Source of the DNA: an uncultured Clostridia bacterium | GTDB lineage: Bacteria > Bacillota > Clostridia > Christensenellales > Aristaeellaceae | Length of the DNA: 7,781 nucleotides | NCBI GenBank assembly: GCA_934647235.1 | Contig: CAKUFG010000048.1 | Location: 1 to 7,781, forward strand | Direction: 5' to 3' | In this document: one piece after another, positions 1 through 6,800 of the stretch | Position numbering within the stretch: position 1 is the stretch's first letter | How the letters are laid out: each line of letters starts with the position of its first letter | Notes under the pieces: generated by a model | Database searches by the model: none | What the model saw: the letters and a program-made list of their open reading frames with translations, nothing else | Told to the model about the DNA's origin: nothing | Program-made: the position numbers and the translations under genes

Positions 1-91
1 AATGACCAACCAGCCAGTGGAGTAGTCTGTTCATATATGACAAACTCGTCGATTTGTGTTTTAAGCACATAGCATGGCAATCCGCTTTGCT
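1..91. other. Short stretch downstream of the TOTE gene, nothing supported
   Basis: After the TAA at 92-94 there is no GC-rich hairpin with a T-tract. The 10-bp palindrome TCATATATGA at 31-40 is AT-rich and may be chance. A plus-strand frame enters from the left edge and ends in TAG at 23-25, too short to identify. Confidence 0.3.
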
Positions 92-1165
92 TTATCCATG
101 GCGATTTGTTGACTTATCAATCGGGCGCCTTTCATTGAATGCCTCTGTTTTCATAAGTTCATGAGCGATGCTGGTGCTGACCAGCCGCATCATGCTCTCC
201 TGCGCCGAGCCAAAGCTGAGCAGATTGATGCTGCCGTACCAGACAATGCGCTCATCAATGATTGCATACTTCTGATGAATGTCTGATCGAAGAATTGGCG
301 CACAGCCCTGGTTTTTCAAGCGCTCGACAGCGATCTGCGTTGACTTTCGAGAGCGCTCCGGCAATGATTCCAGCGAGCGCATCACAATCGTTATAGAAAT
401 CCGCTTTTGCGCGCATTGCTCAAGTGCAGCTGCAAGCCACTGAACCCGTCTTGCCGTGGCAAACGGGCTGAAGATCAATACGGACTGTTTTGCCTGCGCG
501 ACATCCTGCAGAAACTTGCTCTGGAAAGTGACCTGATCATAGATCACGTCACCGCCGAGACCAGCGTCCTGCTCGGTCAAAACACTGTATCCGATGCTTG
601 CATAACCTCTGAGCCGTTTGTGGTACATTTTCTCCAGCATGGCTGCGTTTACGTCTATGTAATCATAGACGCGAACCTCGCGCTTTCCGTCATGAAGGCG
701 ATGCAATCGACCAACATACTGAGCCAGTGTTCCATGCCAGGAGATCGGCATGGTCAGAAAGAGAGTGTCCAGTCTTGAATCGTCGAATCCTTCACCGATA
801 AATTTTCCCGTTGCGCAGACGATGACCGGCGCGATAGCATCCTTCAGTGCCAATAACTGATTTCTCATTTGAGCATTGGTCTGCCCGCCCAGTAGCACGT
901 GGACGGATTGCCCCGCCTTCTGAAGAAGCTCGGCCAGCAGCTTTACATGCTGCGTTCGTTCGCTGAGCAGCAGGCAGCTGTGACCTTCCTCTGCGCAGTG
1001 CAGCACGTCCTCAACAATCTGGTGATTGCGCAGGTCGTCCAGCATGATCTGATCGTAGTATTGAGCGATGGCGGGCGATTTACTGCTTTCATCCAAATGA
1101 AAACGCATTCCGGTAAAGCGCGGAACCATGATGTGGGAAAAGGGATGCTTTGCCGCCTGCAGCTT
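92..1165 (-). CDS. TOTE-type conflict protein, C-terminal part: helicase lobe 2 plus PLD-like nuclease (frameshifted gene)
   Basis: This is the continuation of the same gene in the -1 frame: 357 residues that would be 611-967 of an intact protein. It begins KLQAAKHPFSHIMVPRF, the linker that normally follows motif III in this helicase family. It carries the second RecA lobe: a strand segment CLLLSER, GEGFDDSRLDTLFLTMP (734-750, motif V region) and the motif VI arginine finger QYVGRLHR (759-766). The C-terminal domain from about 815 is phospholipase D-like, with the HKD motif H907-Q-K909, D914 and G921-S-I-N924. Only one HKD is present, so a nuclease active site would need dimerisation, as in other single-HKD PLD nucleases. 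It ends in TAA at 94-92. The open frame extends upstream to an ATG at 1318, but residues before 1165 have no family resemblance and are the shadow of lobe 1. There is no credible ribosome binding site for separate translation, so it is probably not expressed unless the frame is restored. Confidence 0.85.
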   Translation of the reverse strand, partial: KLQAAKHPFSHIMVPRFTGMRFHLDESSKSPAIAQYYDQIMLDDLRNHQIVEDVLHCAEEGHSCLLLSERTQHVKLLAELLQKAGQSVHVLLGGQTNAQMRNQLLALKDAIAPVIVCATGKFIGEGFDDSRLDTLFLTMPISWHGTLAQYVGRLHRLHDGKREVRVYDYIDVNAAMLEKMYHKRLRGYASIGYSVLTEQDAGLGGDVIYDQVTFQSKFLQDVAQAKQSVLIFSPFATARRVQWLAAALEQCAQKRISITIVMRSLESLPERSRKSTQIAVERLKNQGCAPILRSDIHQKYAIIDERIVWYGSINLLSFGSAQESMMRLVSTSIAHELMKTEAFNERRPIDKSTNRHG

Positions 1166-2994
1166 GCATCTGCATGATAGCGAATGCCTCCAAGATACAT
1201 ATACAGAATCGGATGATGCCCGTCCTGACGCTGCGGCGTAGCGGTCAGACCGTAGATGTATTTTGCTGGGACTGTCTTTAATACCTGCTCGAAACTGACC
1301 GCTGGAACATGATGGCATTCATCGACGATTACCATGCCATAATCATGAATCCAGGGCCGGATCTCGTCCGAGCTGCCCATGGACTGCAGCATGGCAATGT
1401 CAATCATTCCGCTGCGGGTATCTCTGCCTGCGCCATAGCAGCCGATAATTTCCCATTTCTTTTGCCGCCCTCTGCGCCTGGGCTGCGGAGGCAGGACTTC
1501 ATCAATAACAAGAAACTGCTCCAGCCTCTCCTTCCACTGTTCCATCAACTGCGCGCGATGCACGAGAATCAGTGTATTGACCCTCTTTTTTGCGATCAAT
1601 GCCGCACCGATCACCGTTTTGCCAAAGGCCGTCGTTGCAGATAGAACGCCGGTATCATGGGCAGACAGCGCCTCGAATGCTGCGGCTTGCTCTTCTCGGA
1701 GTTCGCCATTGAACGAGATGCAAATACTGCGCCCGCCGCAGCGCTCATCGTGGAGATCAACAGAAACACAGTTTTCTAGCATCCAGTTCATAGCGTCGTC
1801 AAAGCAGCCGCGAGGGAGAACGAGAAAATTCTCCCGATATTCCGCGCAGCAGATTACGCGAGGAATGTTCCAAACAGGCAAGCGCATGGCCTGGCTGCGA
1901 TAAAACTGTGGATTTCGGAAAGCGGCGATGCGCTTGAGCTGGTTTTGAGCGCGGTTGGAAAAGCCTTCGATGAGAATATACAGCCCGTCCGCCAGCGTGA
2001 TTTCAACCTTTGAAGGAACGTCCTCTGGCGTGATTTCCGTGCTTTCCCGCAGCCACGGCTTTTCACAAGACATCTCATCCGCTGAACGCATTGCTCCCAG
2101 CGGCTGCGTAGGAAGGCGGGCAAGAAGCGCATCAATTTGCGCGCCGTTCAGCTTTTGCACGCCGGACAAGTAAATCCATTGATCTGGATACGGGCGCCAT
2201 GCTTCGTCTACAAACAGGCTTCCGCCCTGCCGCGCCGCCGCAGGCTGAAGGGGCAGCGCAATCAGGTTTCCGAAGCCGCCCTTCGGCATGGCATCCTGAT
2301 TGGGGAACATTCTGTCATAGGAGGCAAAAGAAAGGCGTGCATGCTTCTTCATTGCCTGTGTCAGCAGGATGGAGCCGAGCCGCCGGGCTTTGGCCGCTTC
2401 AATAGCTTCAGTGAAAAATATCCACAAATGCGCGCCGTTTCCGCTGCGGGAGATCTCTAGTGAGCAGGGAATAGCGCTTTCGCGGGCAGCCTGTACAGTC
2501 ATTGCGACGTCCGCACGCCAGCTTTCTTCATCAAAATCAATGGCAAGAAAATGGCAGGTTTCATCCTGAAGCAGTGGATAGACGCCCAGCACAGCTTTTC
2601 CACGCAGGTGTGATTCGATGGCAGCCGCGTCATAAGCGCAATACTCCGCATGAGCGCAATTTACGCATTTTCCCTTTGGCTTGAGACATATACCCGGCTT
2701 CCATTCGTTTTTACAGGCAGGGCTGTAGCCTGCCCGCCCGTTTTTGCCCTCCCAGCGGCGGGCAAAGACATCAGAGCGCCCCTGAAACAAAGAAAGAAAA
2801 AGCGCAGTCTTTTCTGCCATTGGGCTGCCCTTGGTGACGACAGGCGGGGAGGAGGTATTTAATTCAGCGGTTGCGTCAGCGTTTTGAGCTGTTGTTGGAA
2901 GCGGTATACCATGCGTTCGCAGCAAATCCCGCAGTTGGGCATTTTCAGCTCGTAAGCGCTCTATCTCCTGCATCAGGTTGTCTGTTGGTAGCAT
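943..2994 (-). CDS. TOTE-type primase/helicase conflict protein, N-terminal part (frameshifted gene)
   Basis: This encodes the N-terminal part of a TOTE conflict-system effector, a family predicted to act on invading nucleic acid; the specific role here is inferred. Residues 1-25 form a leucine-rich coiled coil (IERLRAENAQLRDLL). Residues 94-119 are cysteine-rich (C94, C103, C110, C113, C119; CKNEW and KPKGKCVNC), possibly binding zinc. The archaeo-eukaryotic primase domain spans about 120-295, with the metal-binding D153-F-D155 pair, the SGNGAH motif ending at H189, and GFGNLIALPLQ at 240-250. The first RecA lobe of a superfamily 2 helicase follows: Walker A TTAFGKT (454-460), motif Ia LVHRAQL, DECHH (558-562) and GLTATP (582-587). 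True homology ends at about residue 610; after a one-base frameshift the final 73 residues are out-of-frame readthrough. The start at 2994 has an AAGGG 9 nt upstream on the minus strand, and no earlier in-frame start is evident. The gene is divergent from the RHS gene. Family assignment is confident; activity of the truncated product is doubtful. Confidence 0.88.
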   Translation of the reverse strand: MLPTDNLMQEIERLRAENAQLRDLLRTHGIPLPTTAQNADATAELNTSSPPVVTKGSPMAEKTALFLSLFQGRSDVFARRWEGKNGRAGYSPACKNEWKPGICLKPKGKCVNCAHAEYCAYDAAAIESHLRGKAVLGVYPLLQDETCHFLAIDFDEESWRADVAMTVQAARESAIPCSLEISRSGNGAHLWIFFTEAIEAAKARRLGSILLTQAMKKHARLSFASYDRMFPNQDAMPKGGFGNLIALPLQPAAARQGGSLFVDEAWRPYPDQWIYLSGVQKLNGAQIDALLARLPTQPLGAMRSADEMSCEKPWLRESTEITPEDVPSKVEITLADGLYILIEGFSNRAQNQLKRIAAFRNPQFYRSQAMRLPVWNIPRVICCAEYRENFLVLPRGCFDDAMNWMLENCVSVDLHDERCGGRSICISFNGELREEQAAAFEALSAHDTGVLSATTAFGKTVIGAALIAKKRVNTLILVHRAQLMEQWKERLEQFLVIDEVLPPQPRRRGRQKKWEIIGCYGAGRDTRSGMIDIAMLQSMGSSDEIRPWIHDYGMVIVDECHHVPAVSFEQVLKTVPAKYIYGLTATPQRQDGHHPILYMYLGGIRYHADASCRRQSIPFPTSWFRALPECVFIWMKAVNRPPSLNTTIRSCWTTCAITRLLRTCCTAQRKVTAACCSANERSM
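1161..1170 (-). other. Frameshift site splitting the TOTE gene
   Basis: The upstream frame reads LGGIRYHADA and then leaves the family pattern (SCRRQSIP). The downstream frame resumes it as KLQAAKHPF. The switch is at GATGCAAGC on the minus strand. One extra A at 1164-1165 (GATGCAAAGC) would join the halves into a continuous 967-residue protein. The sequence is not a classical X-XXY-YYZ slippery heptamer, so programmed -1 frameshifting is unlikely. A natural one-base deletion or a sequencing/assembly error is more likely. Confidence 0.82.
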
Positions 2995-3003
2995 AAGCTG
3001 CCG

Positions 3004-3008
3004 CCCTT
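3004..3008 (-). promoter_or_regulatory. Ribosome binding site of the TOTE gene
   Basis: On the minus strand AAGGG (within AGAAGGGCGG) lies 9 nt before the ATG at 2994. This supports that start over the internal ATG at residue 8, which has no purine-rich element at a suitable distance. Confidence 0.5.
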
Positions 3009-3273
3009 CTTTGAAAAGCTGTTCATGTGCAATCGCAATTGCGTTTTATTCGGGAATGGCTTGCTGGCCTGTTTGTGGATTTCGACATTGCCTATATCAG
3101 CGGACTACGTGTGCTTGTTCCCGTACATTGTTTTCTGGGAGCTGCAGAGTACCATCGGAAGGCATTTTATGAACACACGCAATATTATTTGGGGACCGAT
3201 TGGCTTCCTGACTTGGCCTGGTTTTATTGTACACTAAAAGCCTTGAAAATGAAGCACTTTTTGAAAAATATAT

Positions 3274-3293
3274 TAGAACAAAGGACTGTTCTA
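3274..3293. repeat. Inverted repeat, possible operator
   Basis: Perfect 7-bp arms TAGAACA and TGTTCTA flank a 6-nt spacer. It resembles a dimeric repressor site and lies on the TOTE side of the intergenic gap. The GAAC/GTTC half sites recall LexA boxes, but the 8-nt spacing between them is too wide for the usual Gram-positive LexA box. The binding protein is unknown. Confidence 0.35.
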
Positions 3294-3300
3294 TGCCTTC

Positions 3301-3318
3301 CTCTATATGATTATAGAG
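3301..3318. repeat. AT-rich hairpin CTCTATA/TATAGAG
   Basis: Perfect 7-bp arms flank a 4-nt loop (TGAT), 8 bp after the previous inverted repeat. The stem is weak in G+C and has no U-tract, so it is not terminator-like. It may be part of a regulatory cluster or arise by chance in AT-rich DNA. Confidence 0.3.
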
Positions 3319-3336
3319 ATTAACGATTGATTCTGG

Positions 3337-3352
3337 AATCGCAGCGGCGATT
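3337..3352. repeat. Small hairpin AATCGC/GCGATT
   Basis: Six-bp arms surround the 4-nt loop AGCG. It is the third dyad within 80 bp. It is short and has no function that can be assigned. Confidence 0.25.
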
Positions 3353-3487
3353 ACTTAAATGAATGAATTGCCTTTTCTTGAAAACAGAATTGCGGCGCAG
3401 AGGGAAAGCAACCGAAACTCGTTTGCTTAAACATGTAAAAAATTGTAAACAACAAAATATAAGCGAGATCTTCATTAGCCGATTCAT

Positions 3488-3520
3488 TGGCTTTTTCAAT
3501 GTGCGAAAAAGCCACTTTTT
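3488..3520 (+). terminator. Terminator-like hairpin followed by a T-tract
   Basis: A perfect 10-bp stem (TGGCTTTTTC at 3488-3497 with GAAAAAGCCA at 3505-3514) has a 7-nt loop. It is followed on the plus strand by CTTTTT and then GATTTT, the layout of a Rho-independent terminator. Read on the minus strand the following bases are ATGAATCGG, so it would work only rightward. The stem is low in G+C. No plus-strand gene upstream of it can be supported, so it may insulate the RHS gene or end a small untranslated transcript. Confidence 0.45.
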
Positions 3521-3616
3521 GATTTTGCGGCGGAAAAAATCAACATATGAATTTCTCATCTAAAAGGGGTTAATCCCACTTAATTTTGCATTATTTCATA
3601 CTTTGATGTGAATGAA

Positions 3617-3638
3617 CATCGTCTTTTTTAGAACGATG
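3617..3638. repeat. Inverted repeat CATCGT/ACGATG
   Basis: Six-bp arms are separated by a T-rich 10-nt spacer, about 33 bp upstream of the probable -35 of the RHS gene. The position would suit an upstream regulator site, but the arms are short. Confidence 0.25.
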
Positions 3639-3670
3639 GATTTTCGCATCATTTGGTGATTTATTGCTTC

Positions 3671-3700
3671 TTTACAAAGACGCGCCTTTCATGCTATGTT
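3671..3700 (+). promoter_or_regulatory. Probable sigma-70/sigma-A promoter of the RHS gene
   Basis: The -35 TTTACA (3671-3676, five of six consensus bases) is followed by an 18-bp spacer and the extended -10 TGCTATGTT (3692-3700; hexamer TATGTT, four of six). Transcription would start near 3707, at the left arm of the 37-nt palindrome, giving a leader of about 100 nt before the start codon at 3808. This is called from consensus matching only. Confidence 0.45.
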
Positions 3701-3704
3701 GACG

Positions 3705-3741
3705 CTGCAGCCTGGTTGTTCCGGAACATAACCGGCTGCAG
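3705..3741 (+). promoter_or_regulatory. Long interrupted palindrome in the RHS leader
   Basis: The outer arms CTGCAGCC (3705-3712) and GGCTGCAG (3734-3741) pair perfectly. The inner arms GGTTGTTCC (3714-3722) and GGAACATAACC (3723-3733) pair except for a two-base AT bulge. RNA from the predicted promoter would begin with this strong hairpin. It has no following U-run, so it is not a terminator. It could be an operator overlapping the transcription start, a stabilising 5' stem-loop, or a protein-binding RNA element. Confidence 0.5.
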
Positions 3742-3748
3742 AATAAAC

Positions 3749-3768
3749 GAAAGCGCCAGGCGTGTTTC
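3749..3768 (+). repeat. Second leader hairpin around CGCC/GGCG
   Basis: GAAA-g-CGCC-a-GGCG-tg-TTTC forms an imperfect dyad just downstream of the 37-nt palindrome. The loop is a single base, so as RNA the top pairs would have to open. It lies between the first hairpin and the ribosome binding site. Confidence 0.25.
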
Positions 3769-3796
3769 TTCAAAGGACTTCCAATAAAGGATACAC

Positions 3797-3801
3797 AGGA
3801 G
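3797..3801 (+). promoter_or_regulatory. Ribosome binding site of the RHS gene
   Basis: AGGAG is followed by the 6-nt spacer CAATAA and then ATG at 3808. An in-frame TAA directly before the ATG rules out any earlier start, so 3808 is the earliest and best-supported start codon. Confidence 0.75.
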
Positions 3802-3807
3802 CAATAA

Positions 3808-6800
3808 ATGAACGATATGAATTCTTCGATGAAATCGAATCCCGCCGCGCGGCTTTTTCCGCGCGAGCTGCCTGAAAAGCGCACGGAGTACGGCAAGGTA
3901 TTTCAGCTCGATCCCAAGCATTTTCAGGCTGTAACCTACGCCATGCCCATTCACGAGCGCGGCCAGAACGGTGCGTGGGCGGAGATTGACCGCAGCTTCC
4001 ACGCGGAGGCTGCCGCTCTGCACAGCGCAAATGCGCGCATGCATGTGCAGTGCCAGGCTGCGAACGCCCATTCTTTTGTCACTGTGCAGGATGCGGACGG
4101 CTATACGCTGTCCTACGGCATGGAAAATGCCCAGGCGGTCGCGCCTGCAACCGAGGATGCCGCTGTAATGGCGGAGCCCACCATTGAAGCCCTGCGCGAG
4201 CGTCCCCTGCAGATGGATGGCTGCGTGCGCTATGCGGGCATCCTGCCCGGCGTCGATCTGGTCTGCAGAACCCAGCCGGAAGGCTTCAAGGATGAGATCG
4301 TCTACCATACGCTTGCGCAGGTACAGCCGGTGACGTTCCGCCTGTATGCGCCGGAGCTCAGCCTGACTCTGCAGGGCAACGGCGATCTGCATGCGCTGGA
4401 TGCGCAGGGCGTCTGCCGCTTTATCCTGCCCATGCCCTTCGTGCTGGACAGTGAAAATGAGTTGGGCGAAGCACACACCACGCTTTCCCGCGATGGCGAA
4501 GGCTGGCTGCTGCGCTGCGAACCGGATGCGGATTTCTGCCAGCACGCCAAATTCCCTGTCGTGCTGGATCCGGCCATTTATACCGGCCGGTATGACAGCA
4601 ATATCGAAAGCACCTATATTAACAGCTCCAGCTCTACCGCAAACCGCAACTATGGCACCGGCACAACCATGCATGTGCGCCACTCAGGCAGCAGCGACCG
4701 CATGTGCCTGCTGCGCATTCGCGAGCTGCCGGCCCTGGACGCCTCGGCATTTATTACCGGCGCGAAAATGGCCGTGGCCAAGTATACCCAGCCTGATGAA
4801 ACGGTGAATATCTATGCCCGTGAAATCACATCGGACTGGGCGGAGCAGACCGTTACCTATAACACCCGCCCGGAAACGGCCGATTTTCTGGAAAGCGGCG
4901 CGTCCGTTCCCCATAACACCTCCTATTCGCGCTATATTTTCCTGGACATTACGGCACTGACCCGCCGCTGGTATGGCGGCGAAGCCAACTACGGCGTGCA
5001 GATTGAATCCCAGCAAGGCTGGCCCAACGCGGTGGTGATGGAATCCTCCCGCGGCGGCCGCAAGCCCTACTTTGTGCTGGAATATGCCAGCCTGGCGGGC
5101 CTGGAGGAGGATCTGGCCTATGATACGCTGGATATCGGGCGCGCGGGCGCGGCCAATATCAGCCTGGCGAACGGCAATATGATTTTCGCCCTGTCCGATT
5201 TTGCCTCCGGCGGTCTGCGCCTGCCGGCCTCTGTACAGCACTTCTACAATTCCTGCGATATGAATCAGGATTATTTCGGTCTGGGCTATGGCTGGCGCAC
5301 CTCGCTGCACCAGACGCTGCATCGCGAAACCCGCACGAACGCCGATAACGTCAGCGTTCTCTACTATATTTATACCGATGCGGACGGCACGCAGCATGCC
5401 TTCACGCAGGAAAACGCCGAGTATCACGATCTGTCCAACCTGGGCATGACGCTGACGCTGAATACGGACGATGCCACGGCGGTCATTACCACCAAGATGC
5501 ATACCGAATACCGCTTCACTCTGCCTGTTGTGGATTGGAACGGCAGCAATGCCGGCGAGGCCCTGGAGCTGCTGGGCAGCGTGCGCGATCCCAACGGCAG
5601 CACGCTGGCTATTGCTTCCTCCGGGCTGCGGATTACCTATGTGACGGACGGCGCGGGCCGCTTGACAGCCTTTAACTATGCTAACGGCCGCCTCAGCACG
5701 ATTACCCTGCCCCATGCGGCGGGCGCGGCTGCGCAGCAGATTTCCTTTGCCTATAACGCTGCGGGCCAGCTGAGCTGCGTAACGCAGATTGACGGCGTCC
5801 AGAGCCAGTACGGCTACAATGCGGACGGCCTGCTGAACCTTGTCCAGAATGCGGACGGCCGTTCCCTGGCGATTGCCTATCGCAACACCGGCAGTATCAG
5901 CGGCCTTCCGCATCAGGTGCTGTCGGCCAGCCTGACGGGCGGCACGCTGACAGCTGTCAGCAAGCACTATGATTTCCAGAATTTGCTGACCGTCGTGACC
6001 GATACCCTGACGGACAACGGCAAAAAGCTGTTTTATCATTTCAACAATGACGGGCACGTTGTCAGCATCAACGATGAGCTGGGCTACGCCGTCTTTGCAC
6101 AGTATGAAGGGGAAAAGATCAACAAGCCTACCGCTGCCTCGGGTATGCGCAGGGTAGTCAACAACCTGTTGCTGGATCATGGCTTTGAGGACAACAGCTC
6201 CGTATGGGTGACGGGGGTCTCGCGCGGAACAGGCGATATCGTCCGCGATGAAACGGTATATCATACGGGCCTGATTTCCCGCCGCATCCATGTGAATGCG
6301 GACAGCGAAGCCTATGTTCGCCAGGAGGTCGCCGTCACGCCCGGTAAGAGCTATACCTTCTCCGGCTATGTAAAAACCAGCGGCGACGTCACCGCCCTGC
6401 TGCGCCTGACCTATACCGATGCAGACGGCGCGCTGCAGACCGTTGACAGCCAGCCCATCCGCAATCAGGCGGACTTTGACCGCTTCAGCGTGTCCCTGAC
6501 GCTGCCTGAAGCCCTGTCCGCCAATACCCTGAACTGCCAGATCGTTGCTGCCGAGCAGGCCGGCCTTGCCTGGTTTGACGATCTGCAGCTGGAGGAGGGG
6601 CTGACCTGCAACGCTTATAACATGCTGGTCAACAGCGATTTCTCCCATGGCGATACGCCTTCCGCGCCTGCCAAGTGGCTTTACGGTGGTTCGGCGGACC
6701 ATTTCTCTTTCCAGACCGATTTGCCCGATTACCTGTCCGGCCGCGCGCTGCGCTTCCTGGGCCGCGACGGCTATGGCGACAGCATGAAGCAGGAGGTCCG

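Larger units (their letters stand above)
2995..3807. other. AT-rich divergent intergenic region with several inverted repeats, no supported gene
   Basis: This 813-bp stretch separates the starts of the two divergent genes. From about 3240 to 3680 it is clearly richer in A and T than either gene. Short open frames exist (for example 3025-3237 and 3027-3323 on plus, 3320-3559 on minus), but none has a convincing ribosome binding site or a recognisable motif. A TACAAT hexamer on the minus strand at about 3226-3231 could be a -10 for the TOTE gene, but no good -35 accompanies it. What can be supported is a row of dyad symmetries, a terminator-like hairpin and a promoter for the right-hand gene, listed separately. 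Confidence 0.6.

Noticed and set aside
1160..1175. Programmed -1 ribosomal frameshift as explanation for the split TOTE gene
   Set aside because: No X-XXY-YYZ slippery heptamer is present at the switch; the local bases GATGCAAGC give poor re-pairing after a slip.
2976..3026. Short upstream open frame (ATG at 3026-3024, minus strand, about 17 codons) overlapping the TOTE start
   Set aside because: It has no ribosome binding site of its own, and short frames of this size are common by chance.
3274..3293. LexA/SOS box
   Set aside because: The GAAC and GTTC half sites are 8 nt apart instead of the 4 nt typical of Gram-positive LexA boxes.
3027..3323. Plus-strand 98-residue open frame starting GTG, with a parallel 70-residue frame at 3025-3237
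   Set aside because: There is no ribosome binding site and no recognisable motif, and two overlapping frames look equally plausible. It also lies in the probable leader of the divergent TOTE gene. A decayed gene remnant cannot be excluded.
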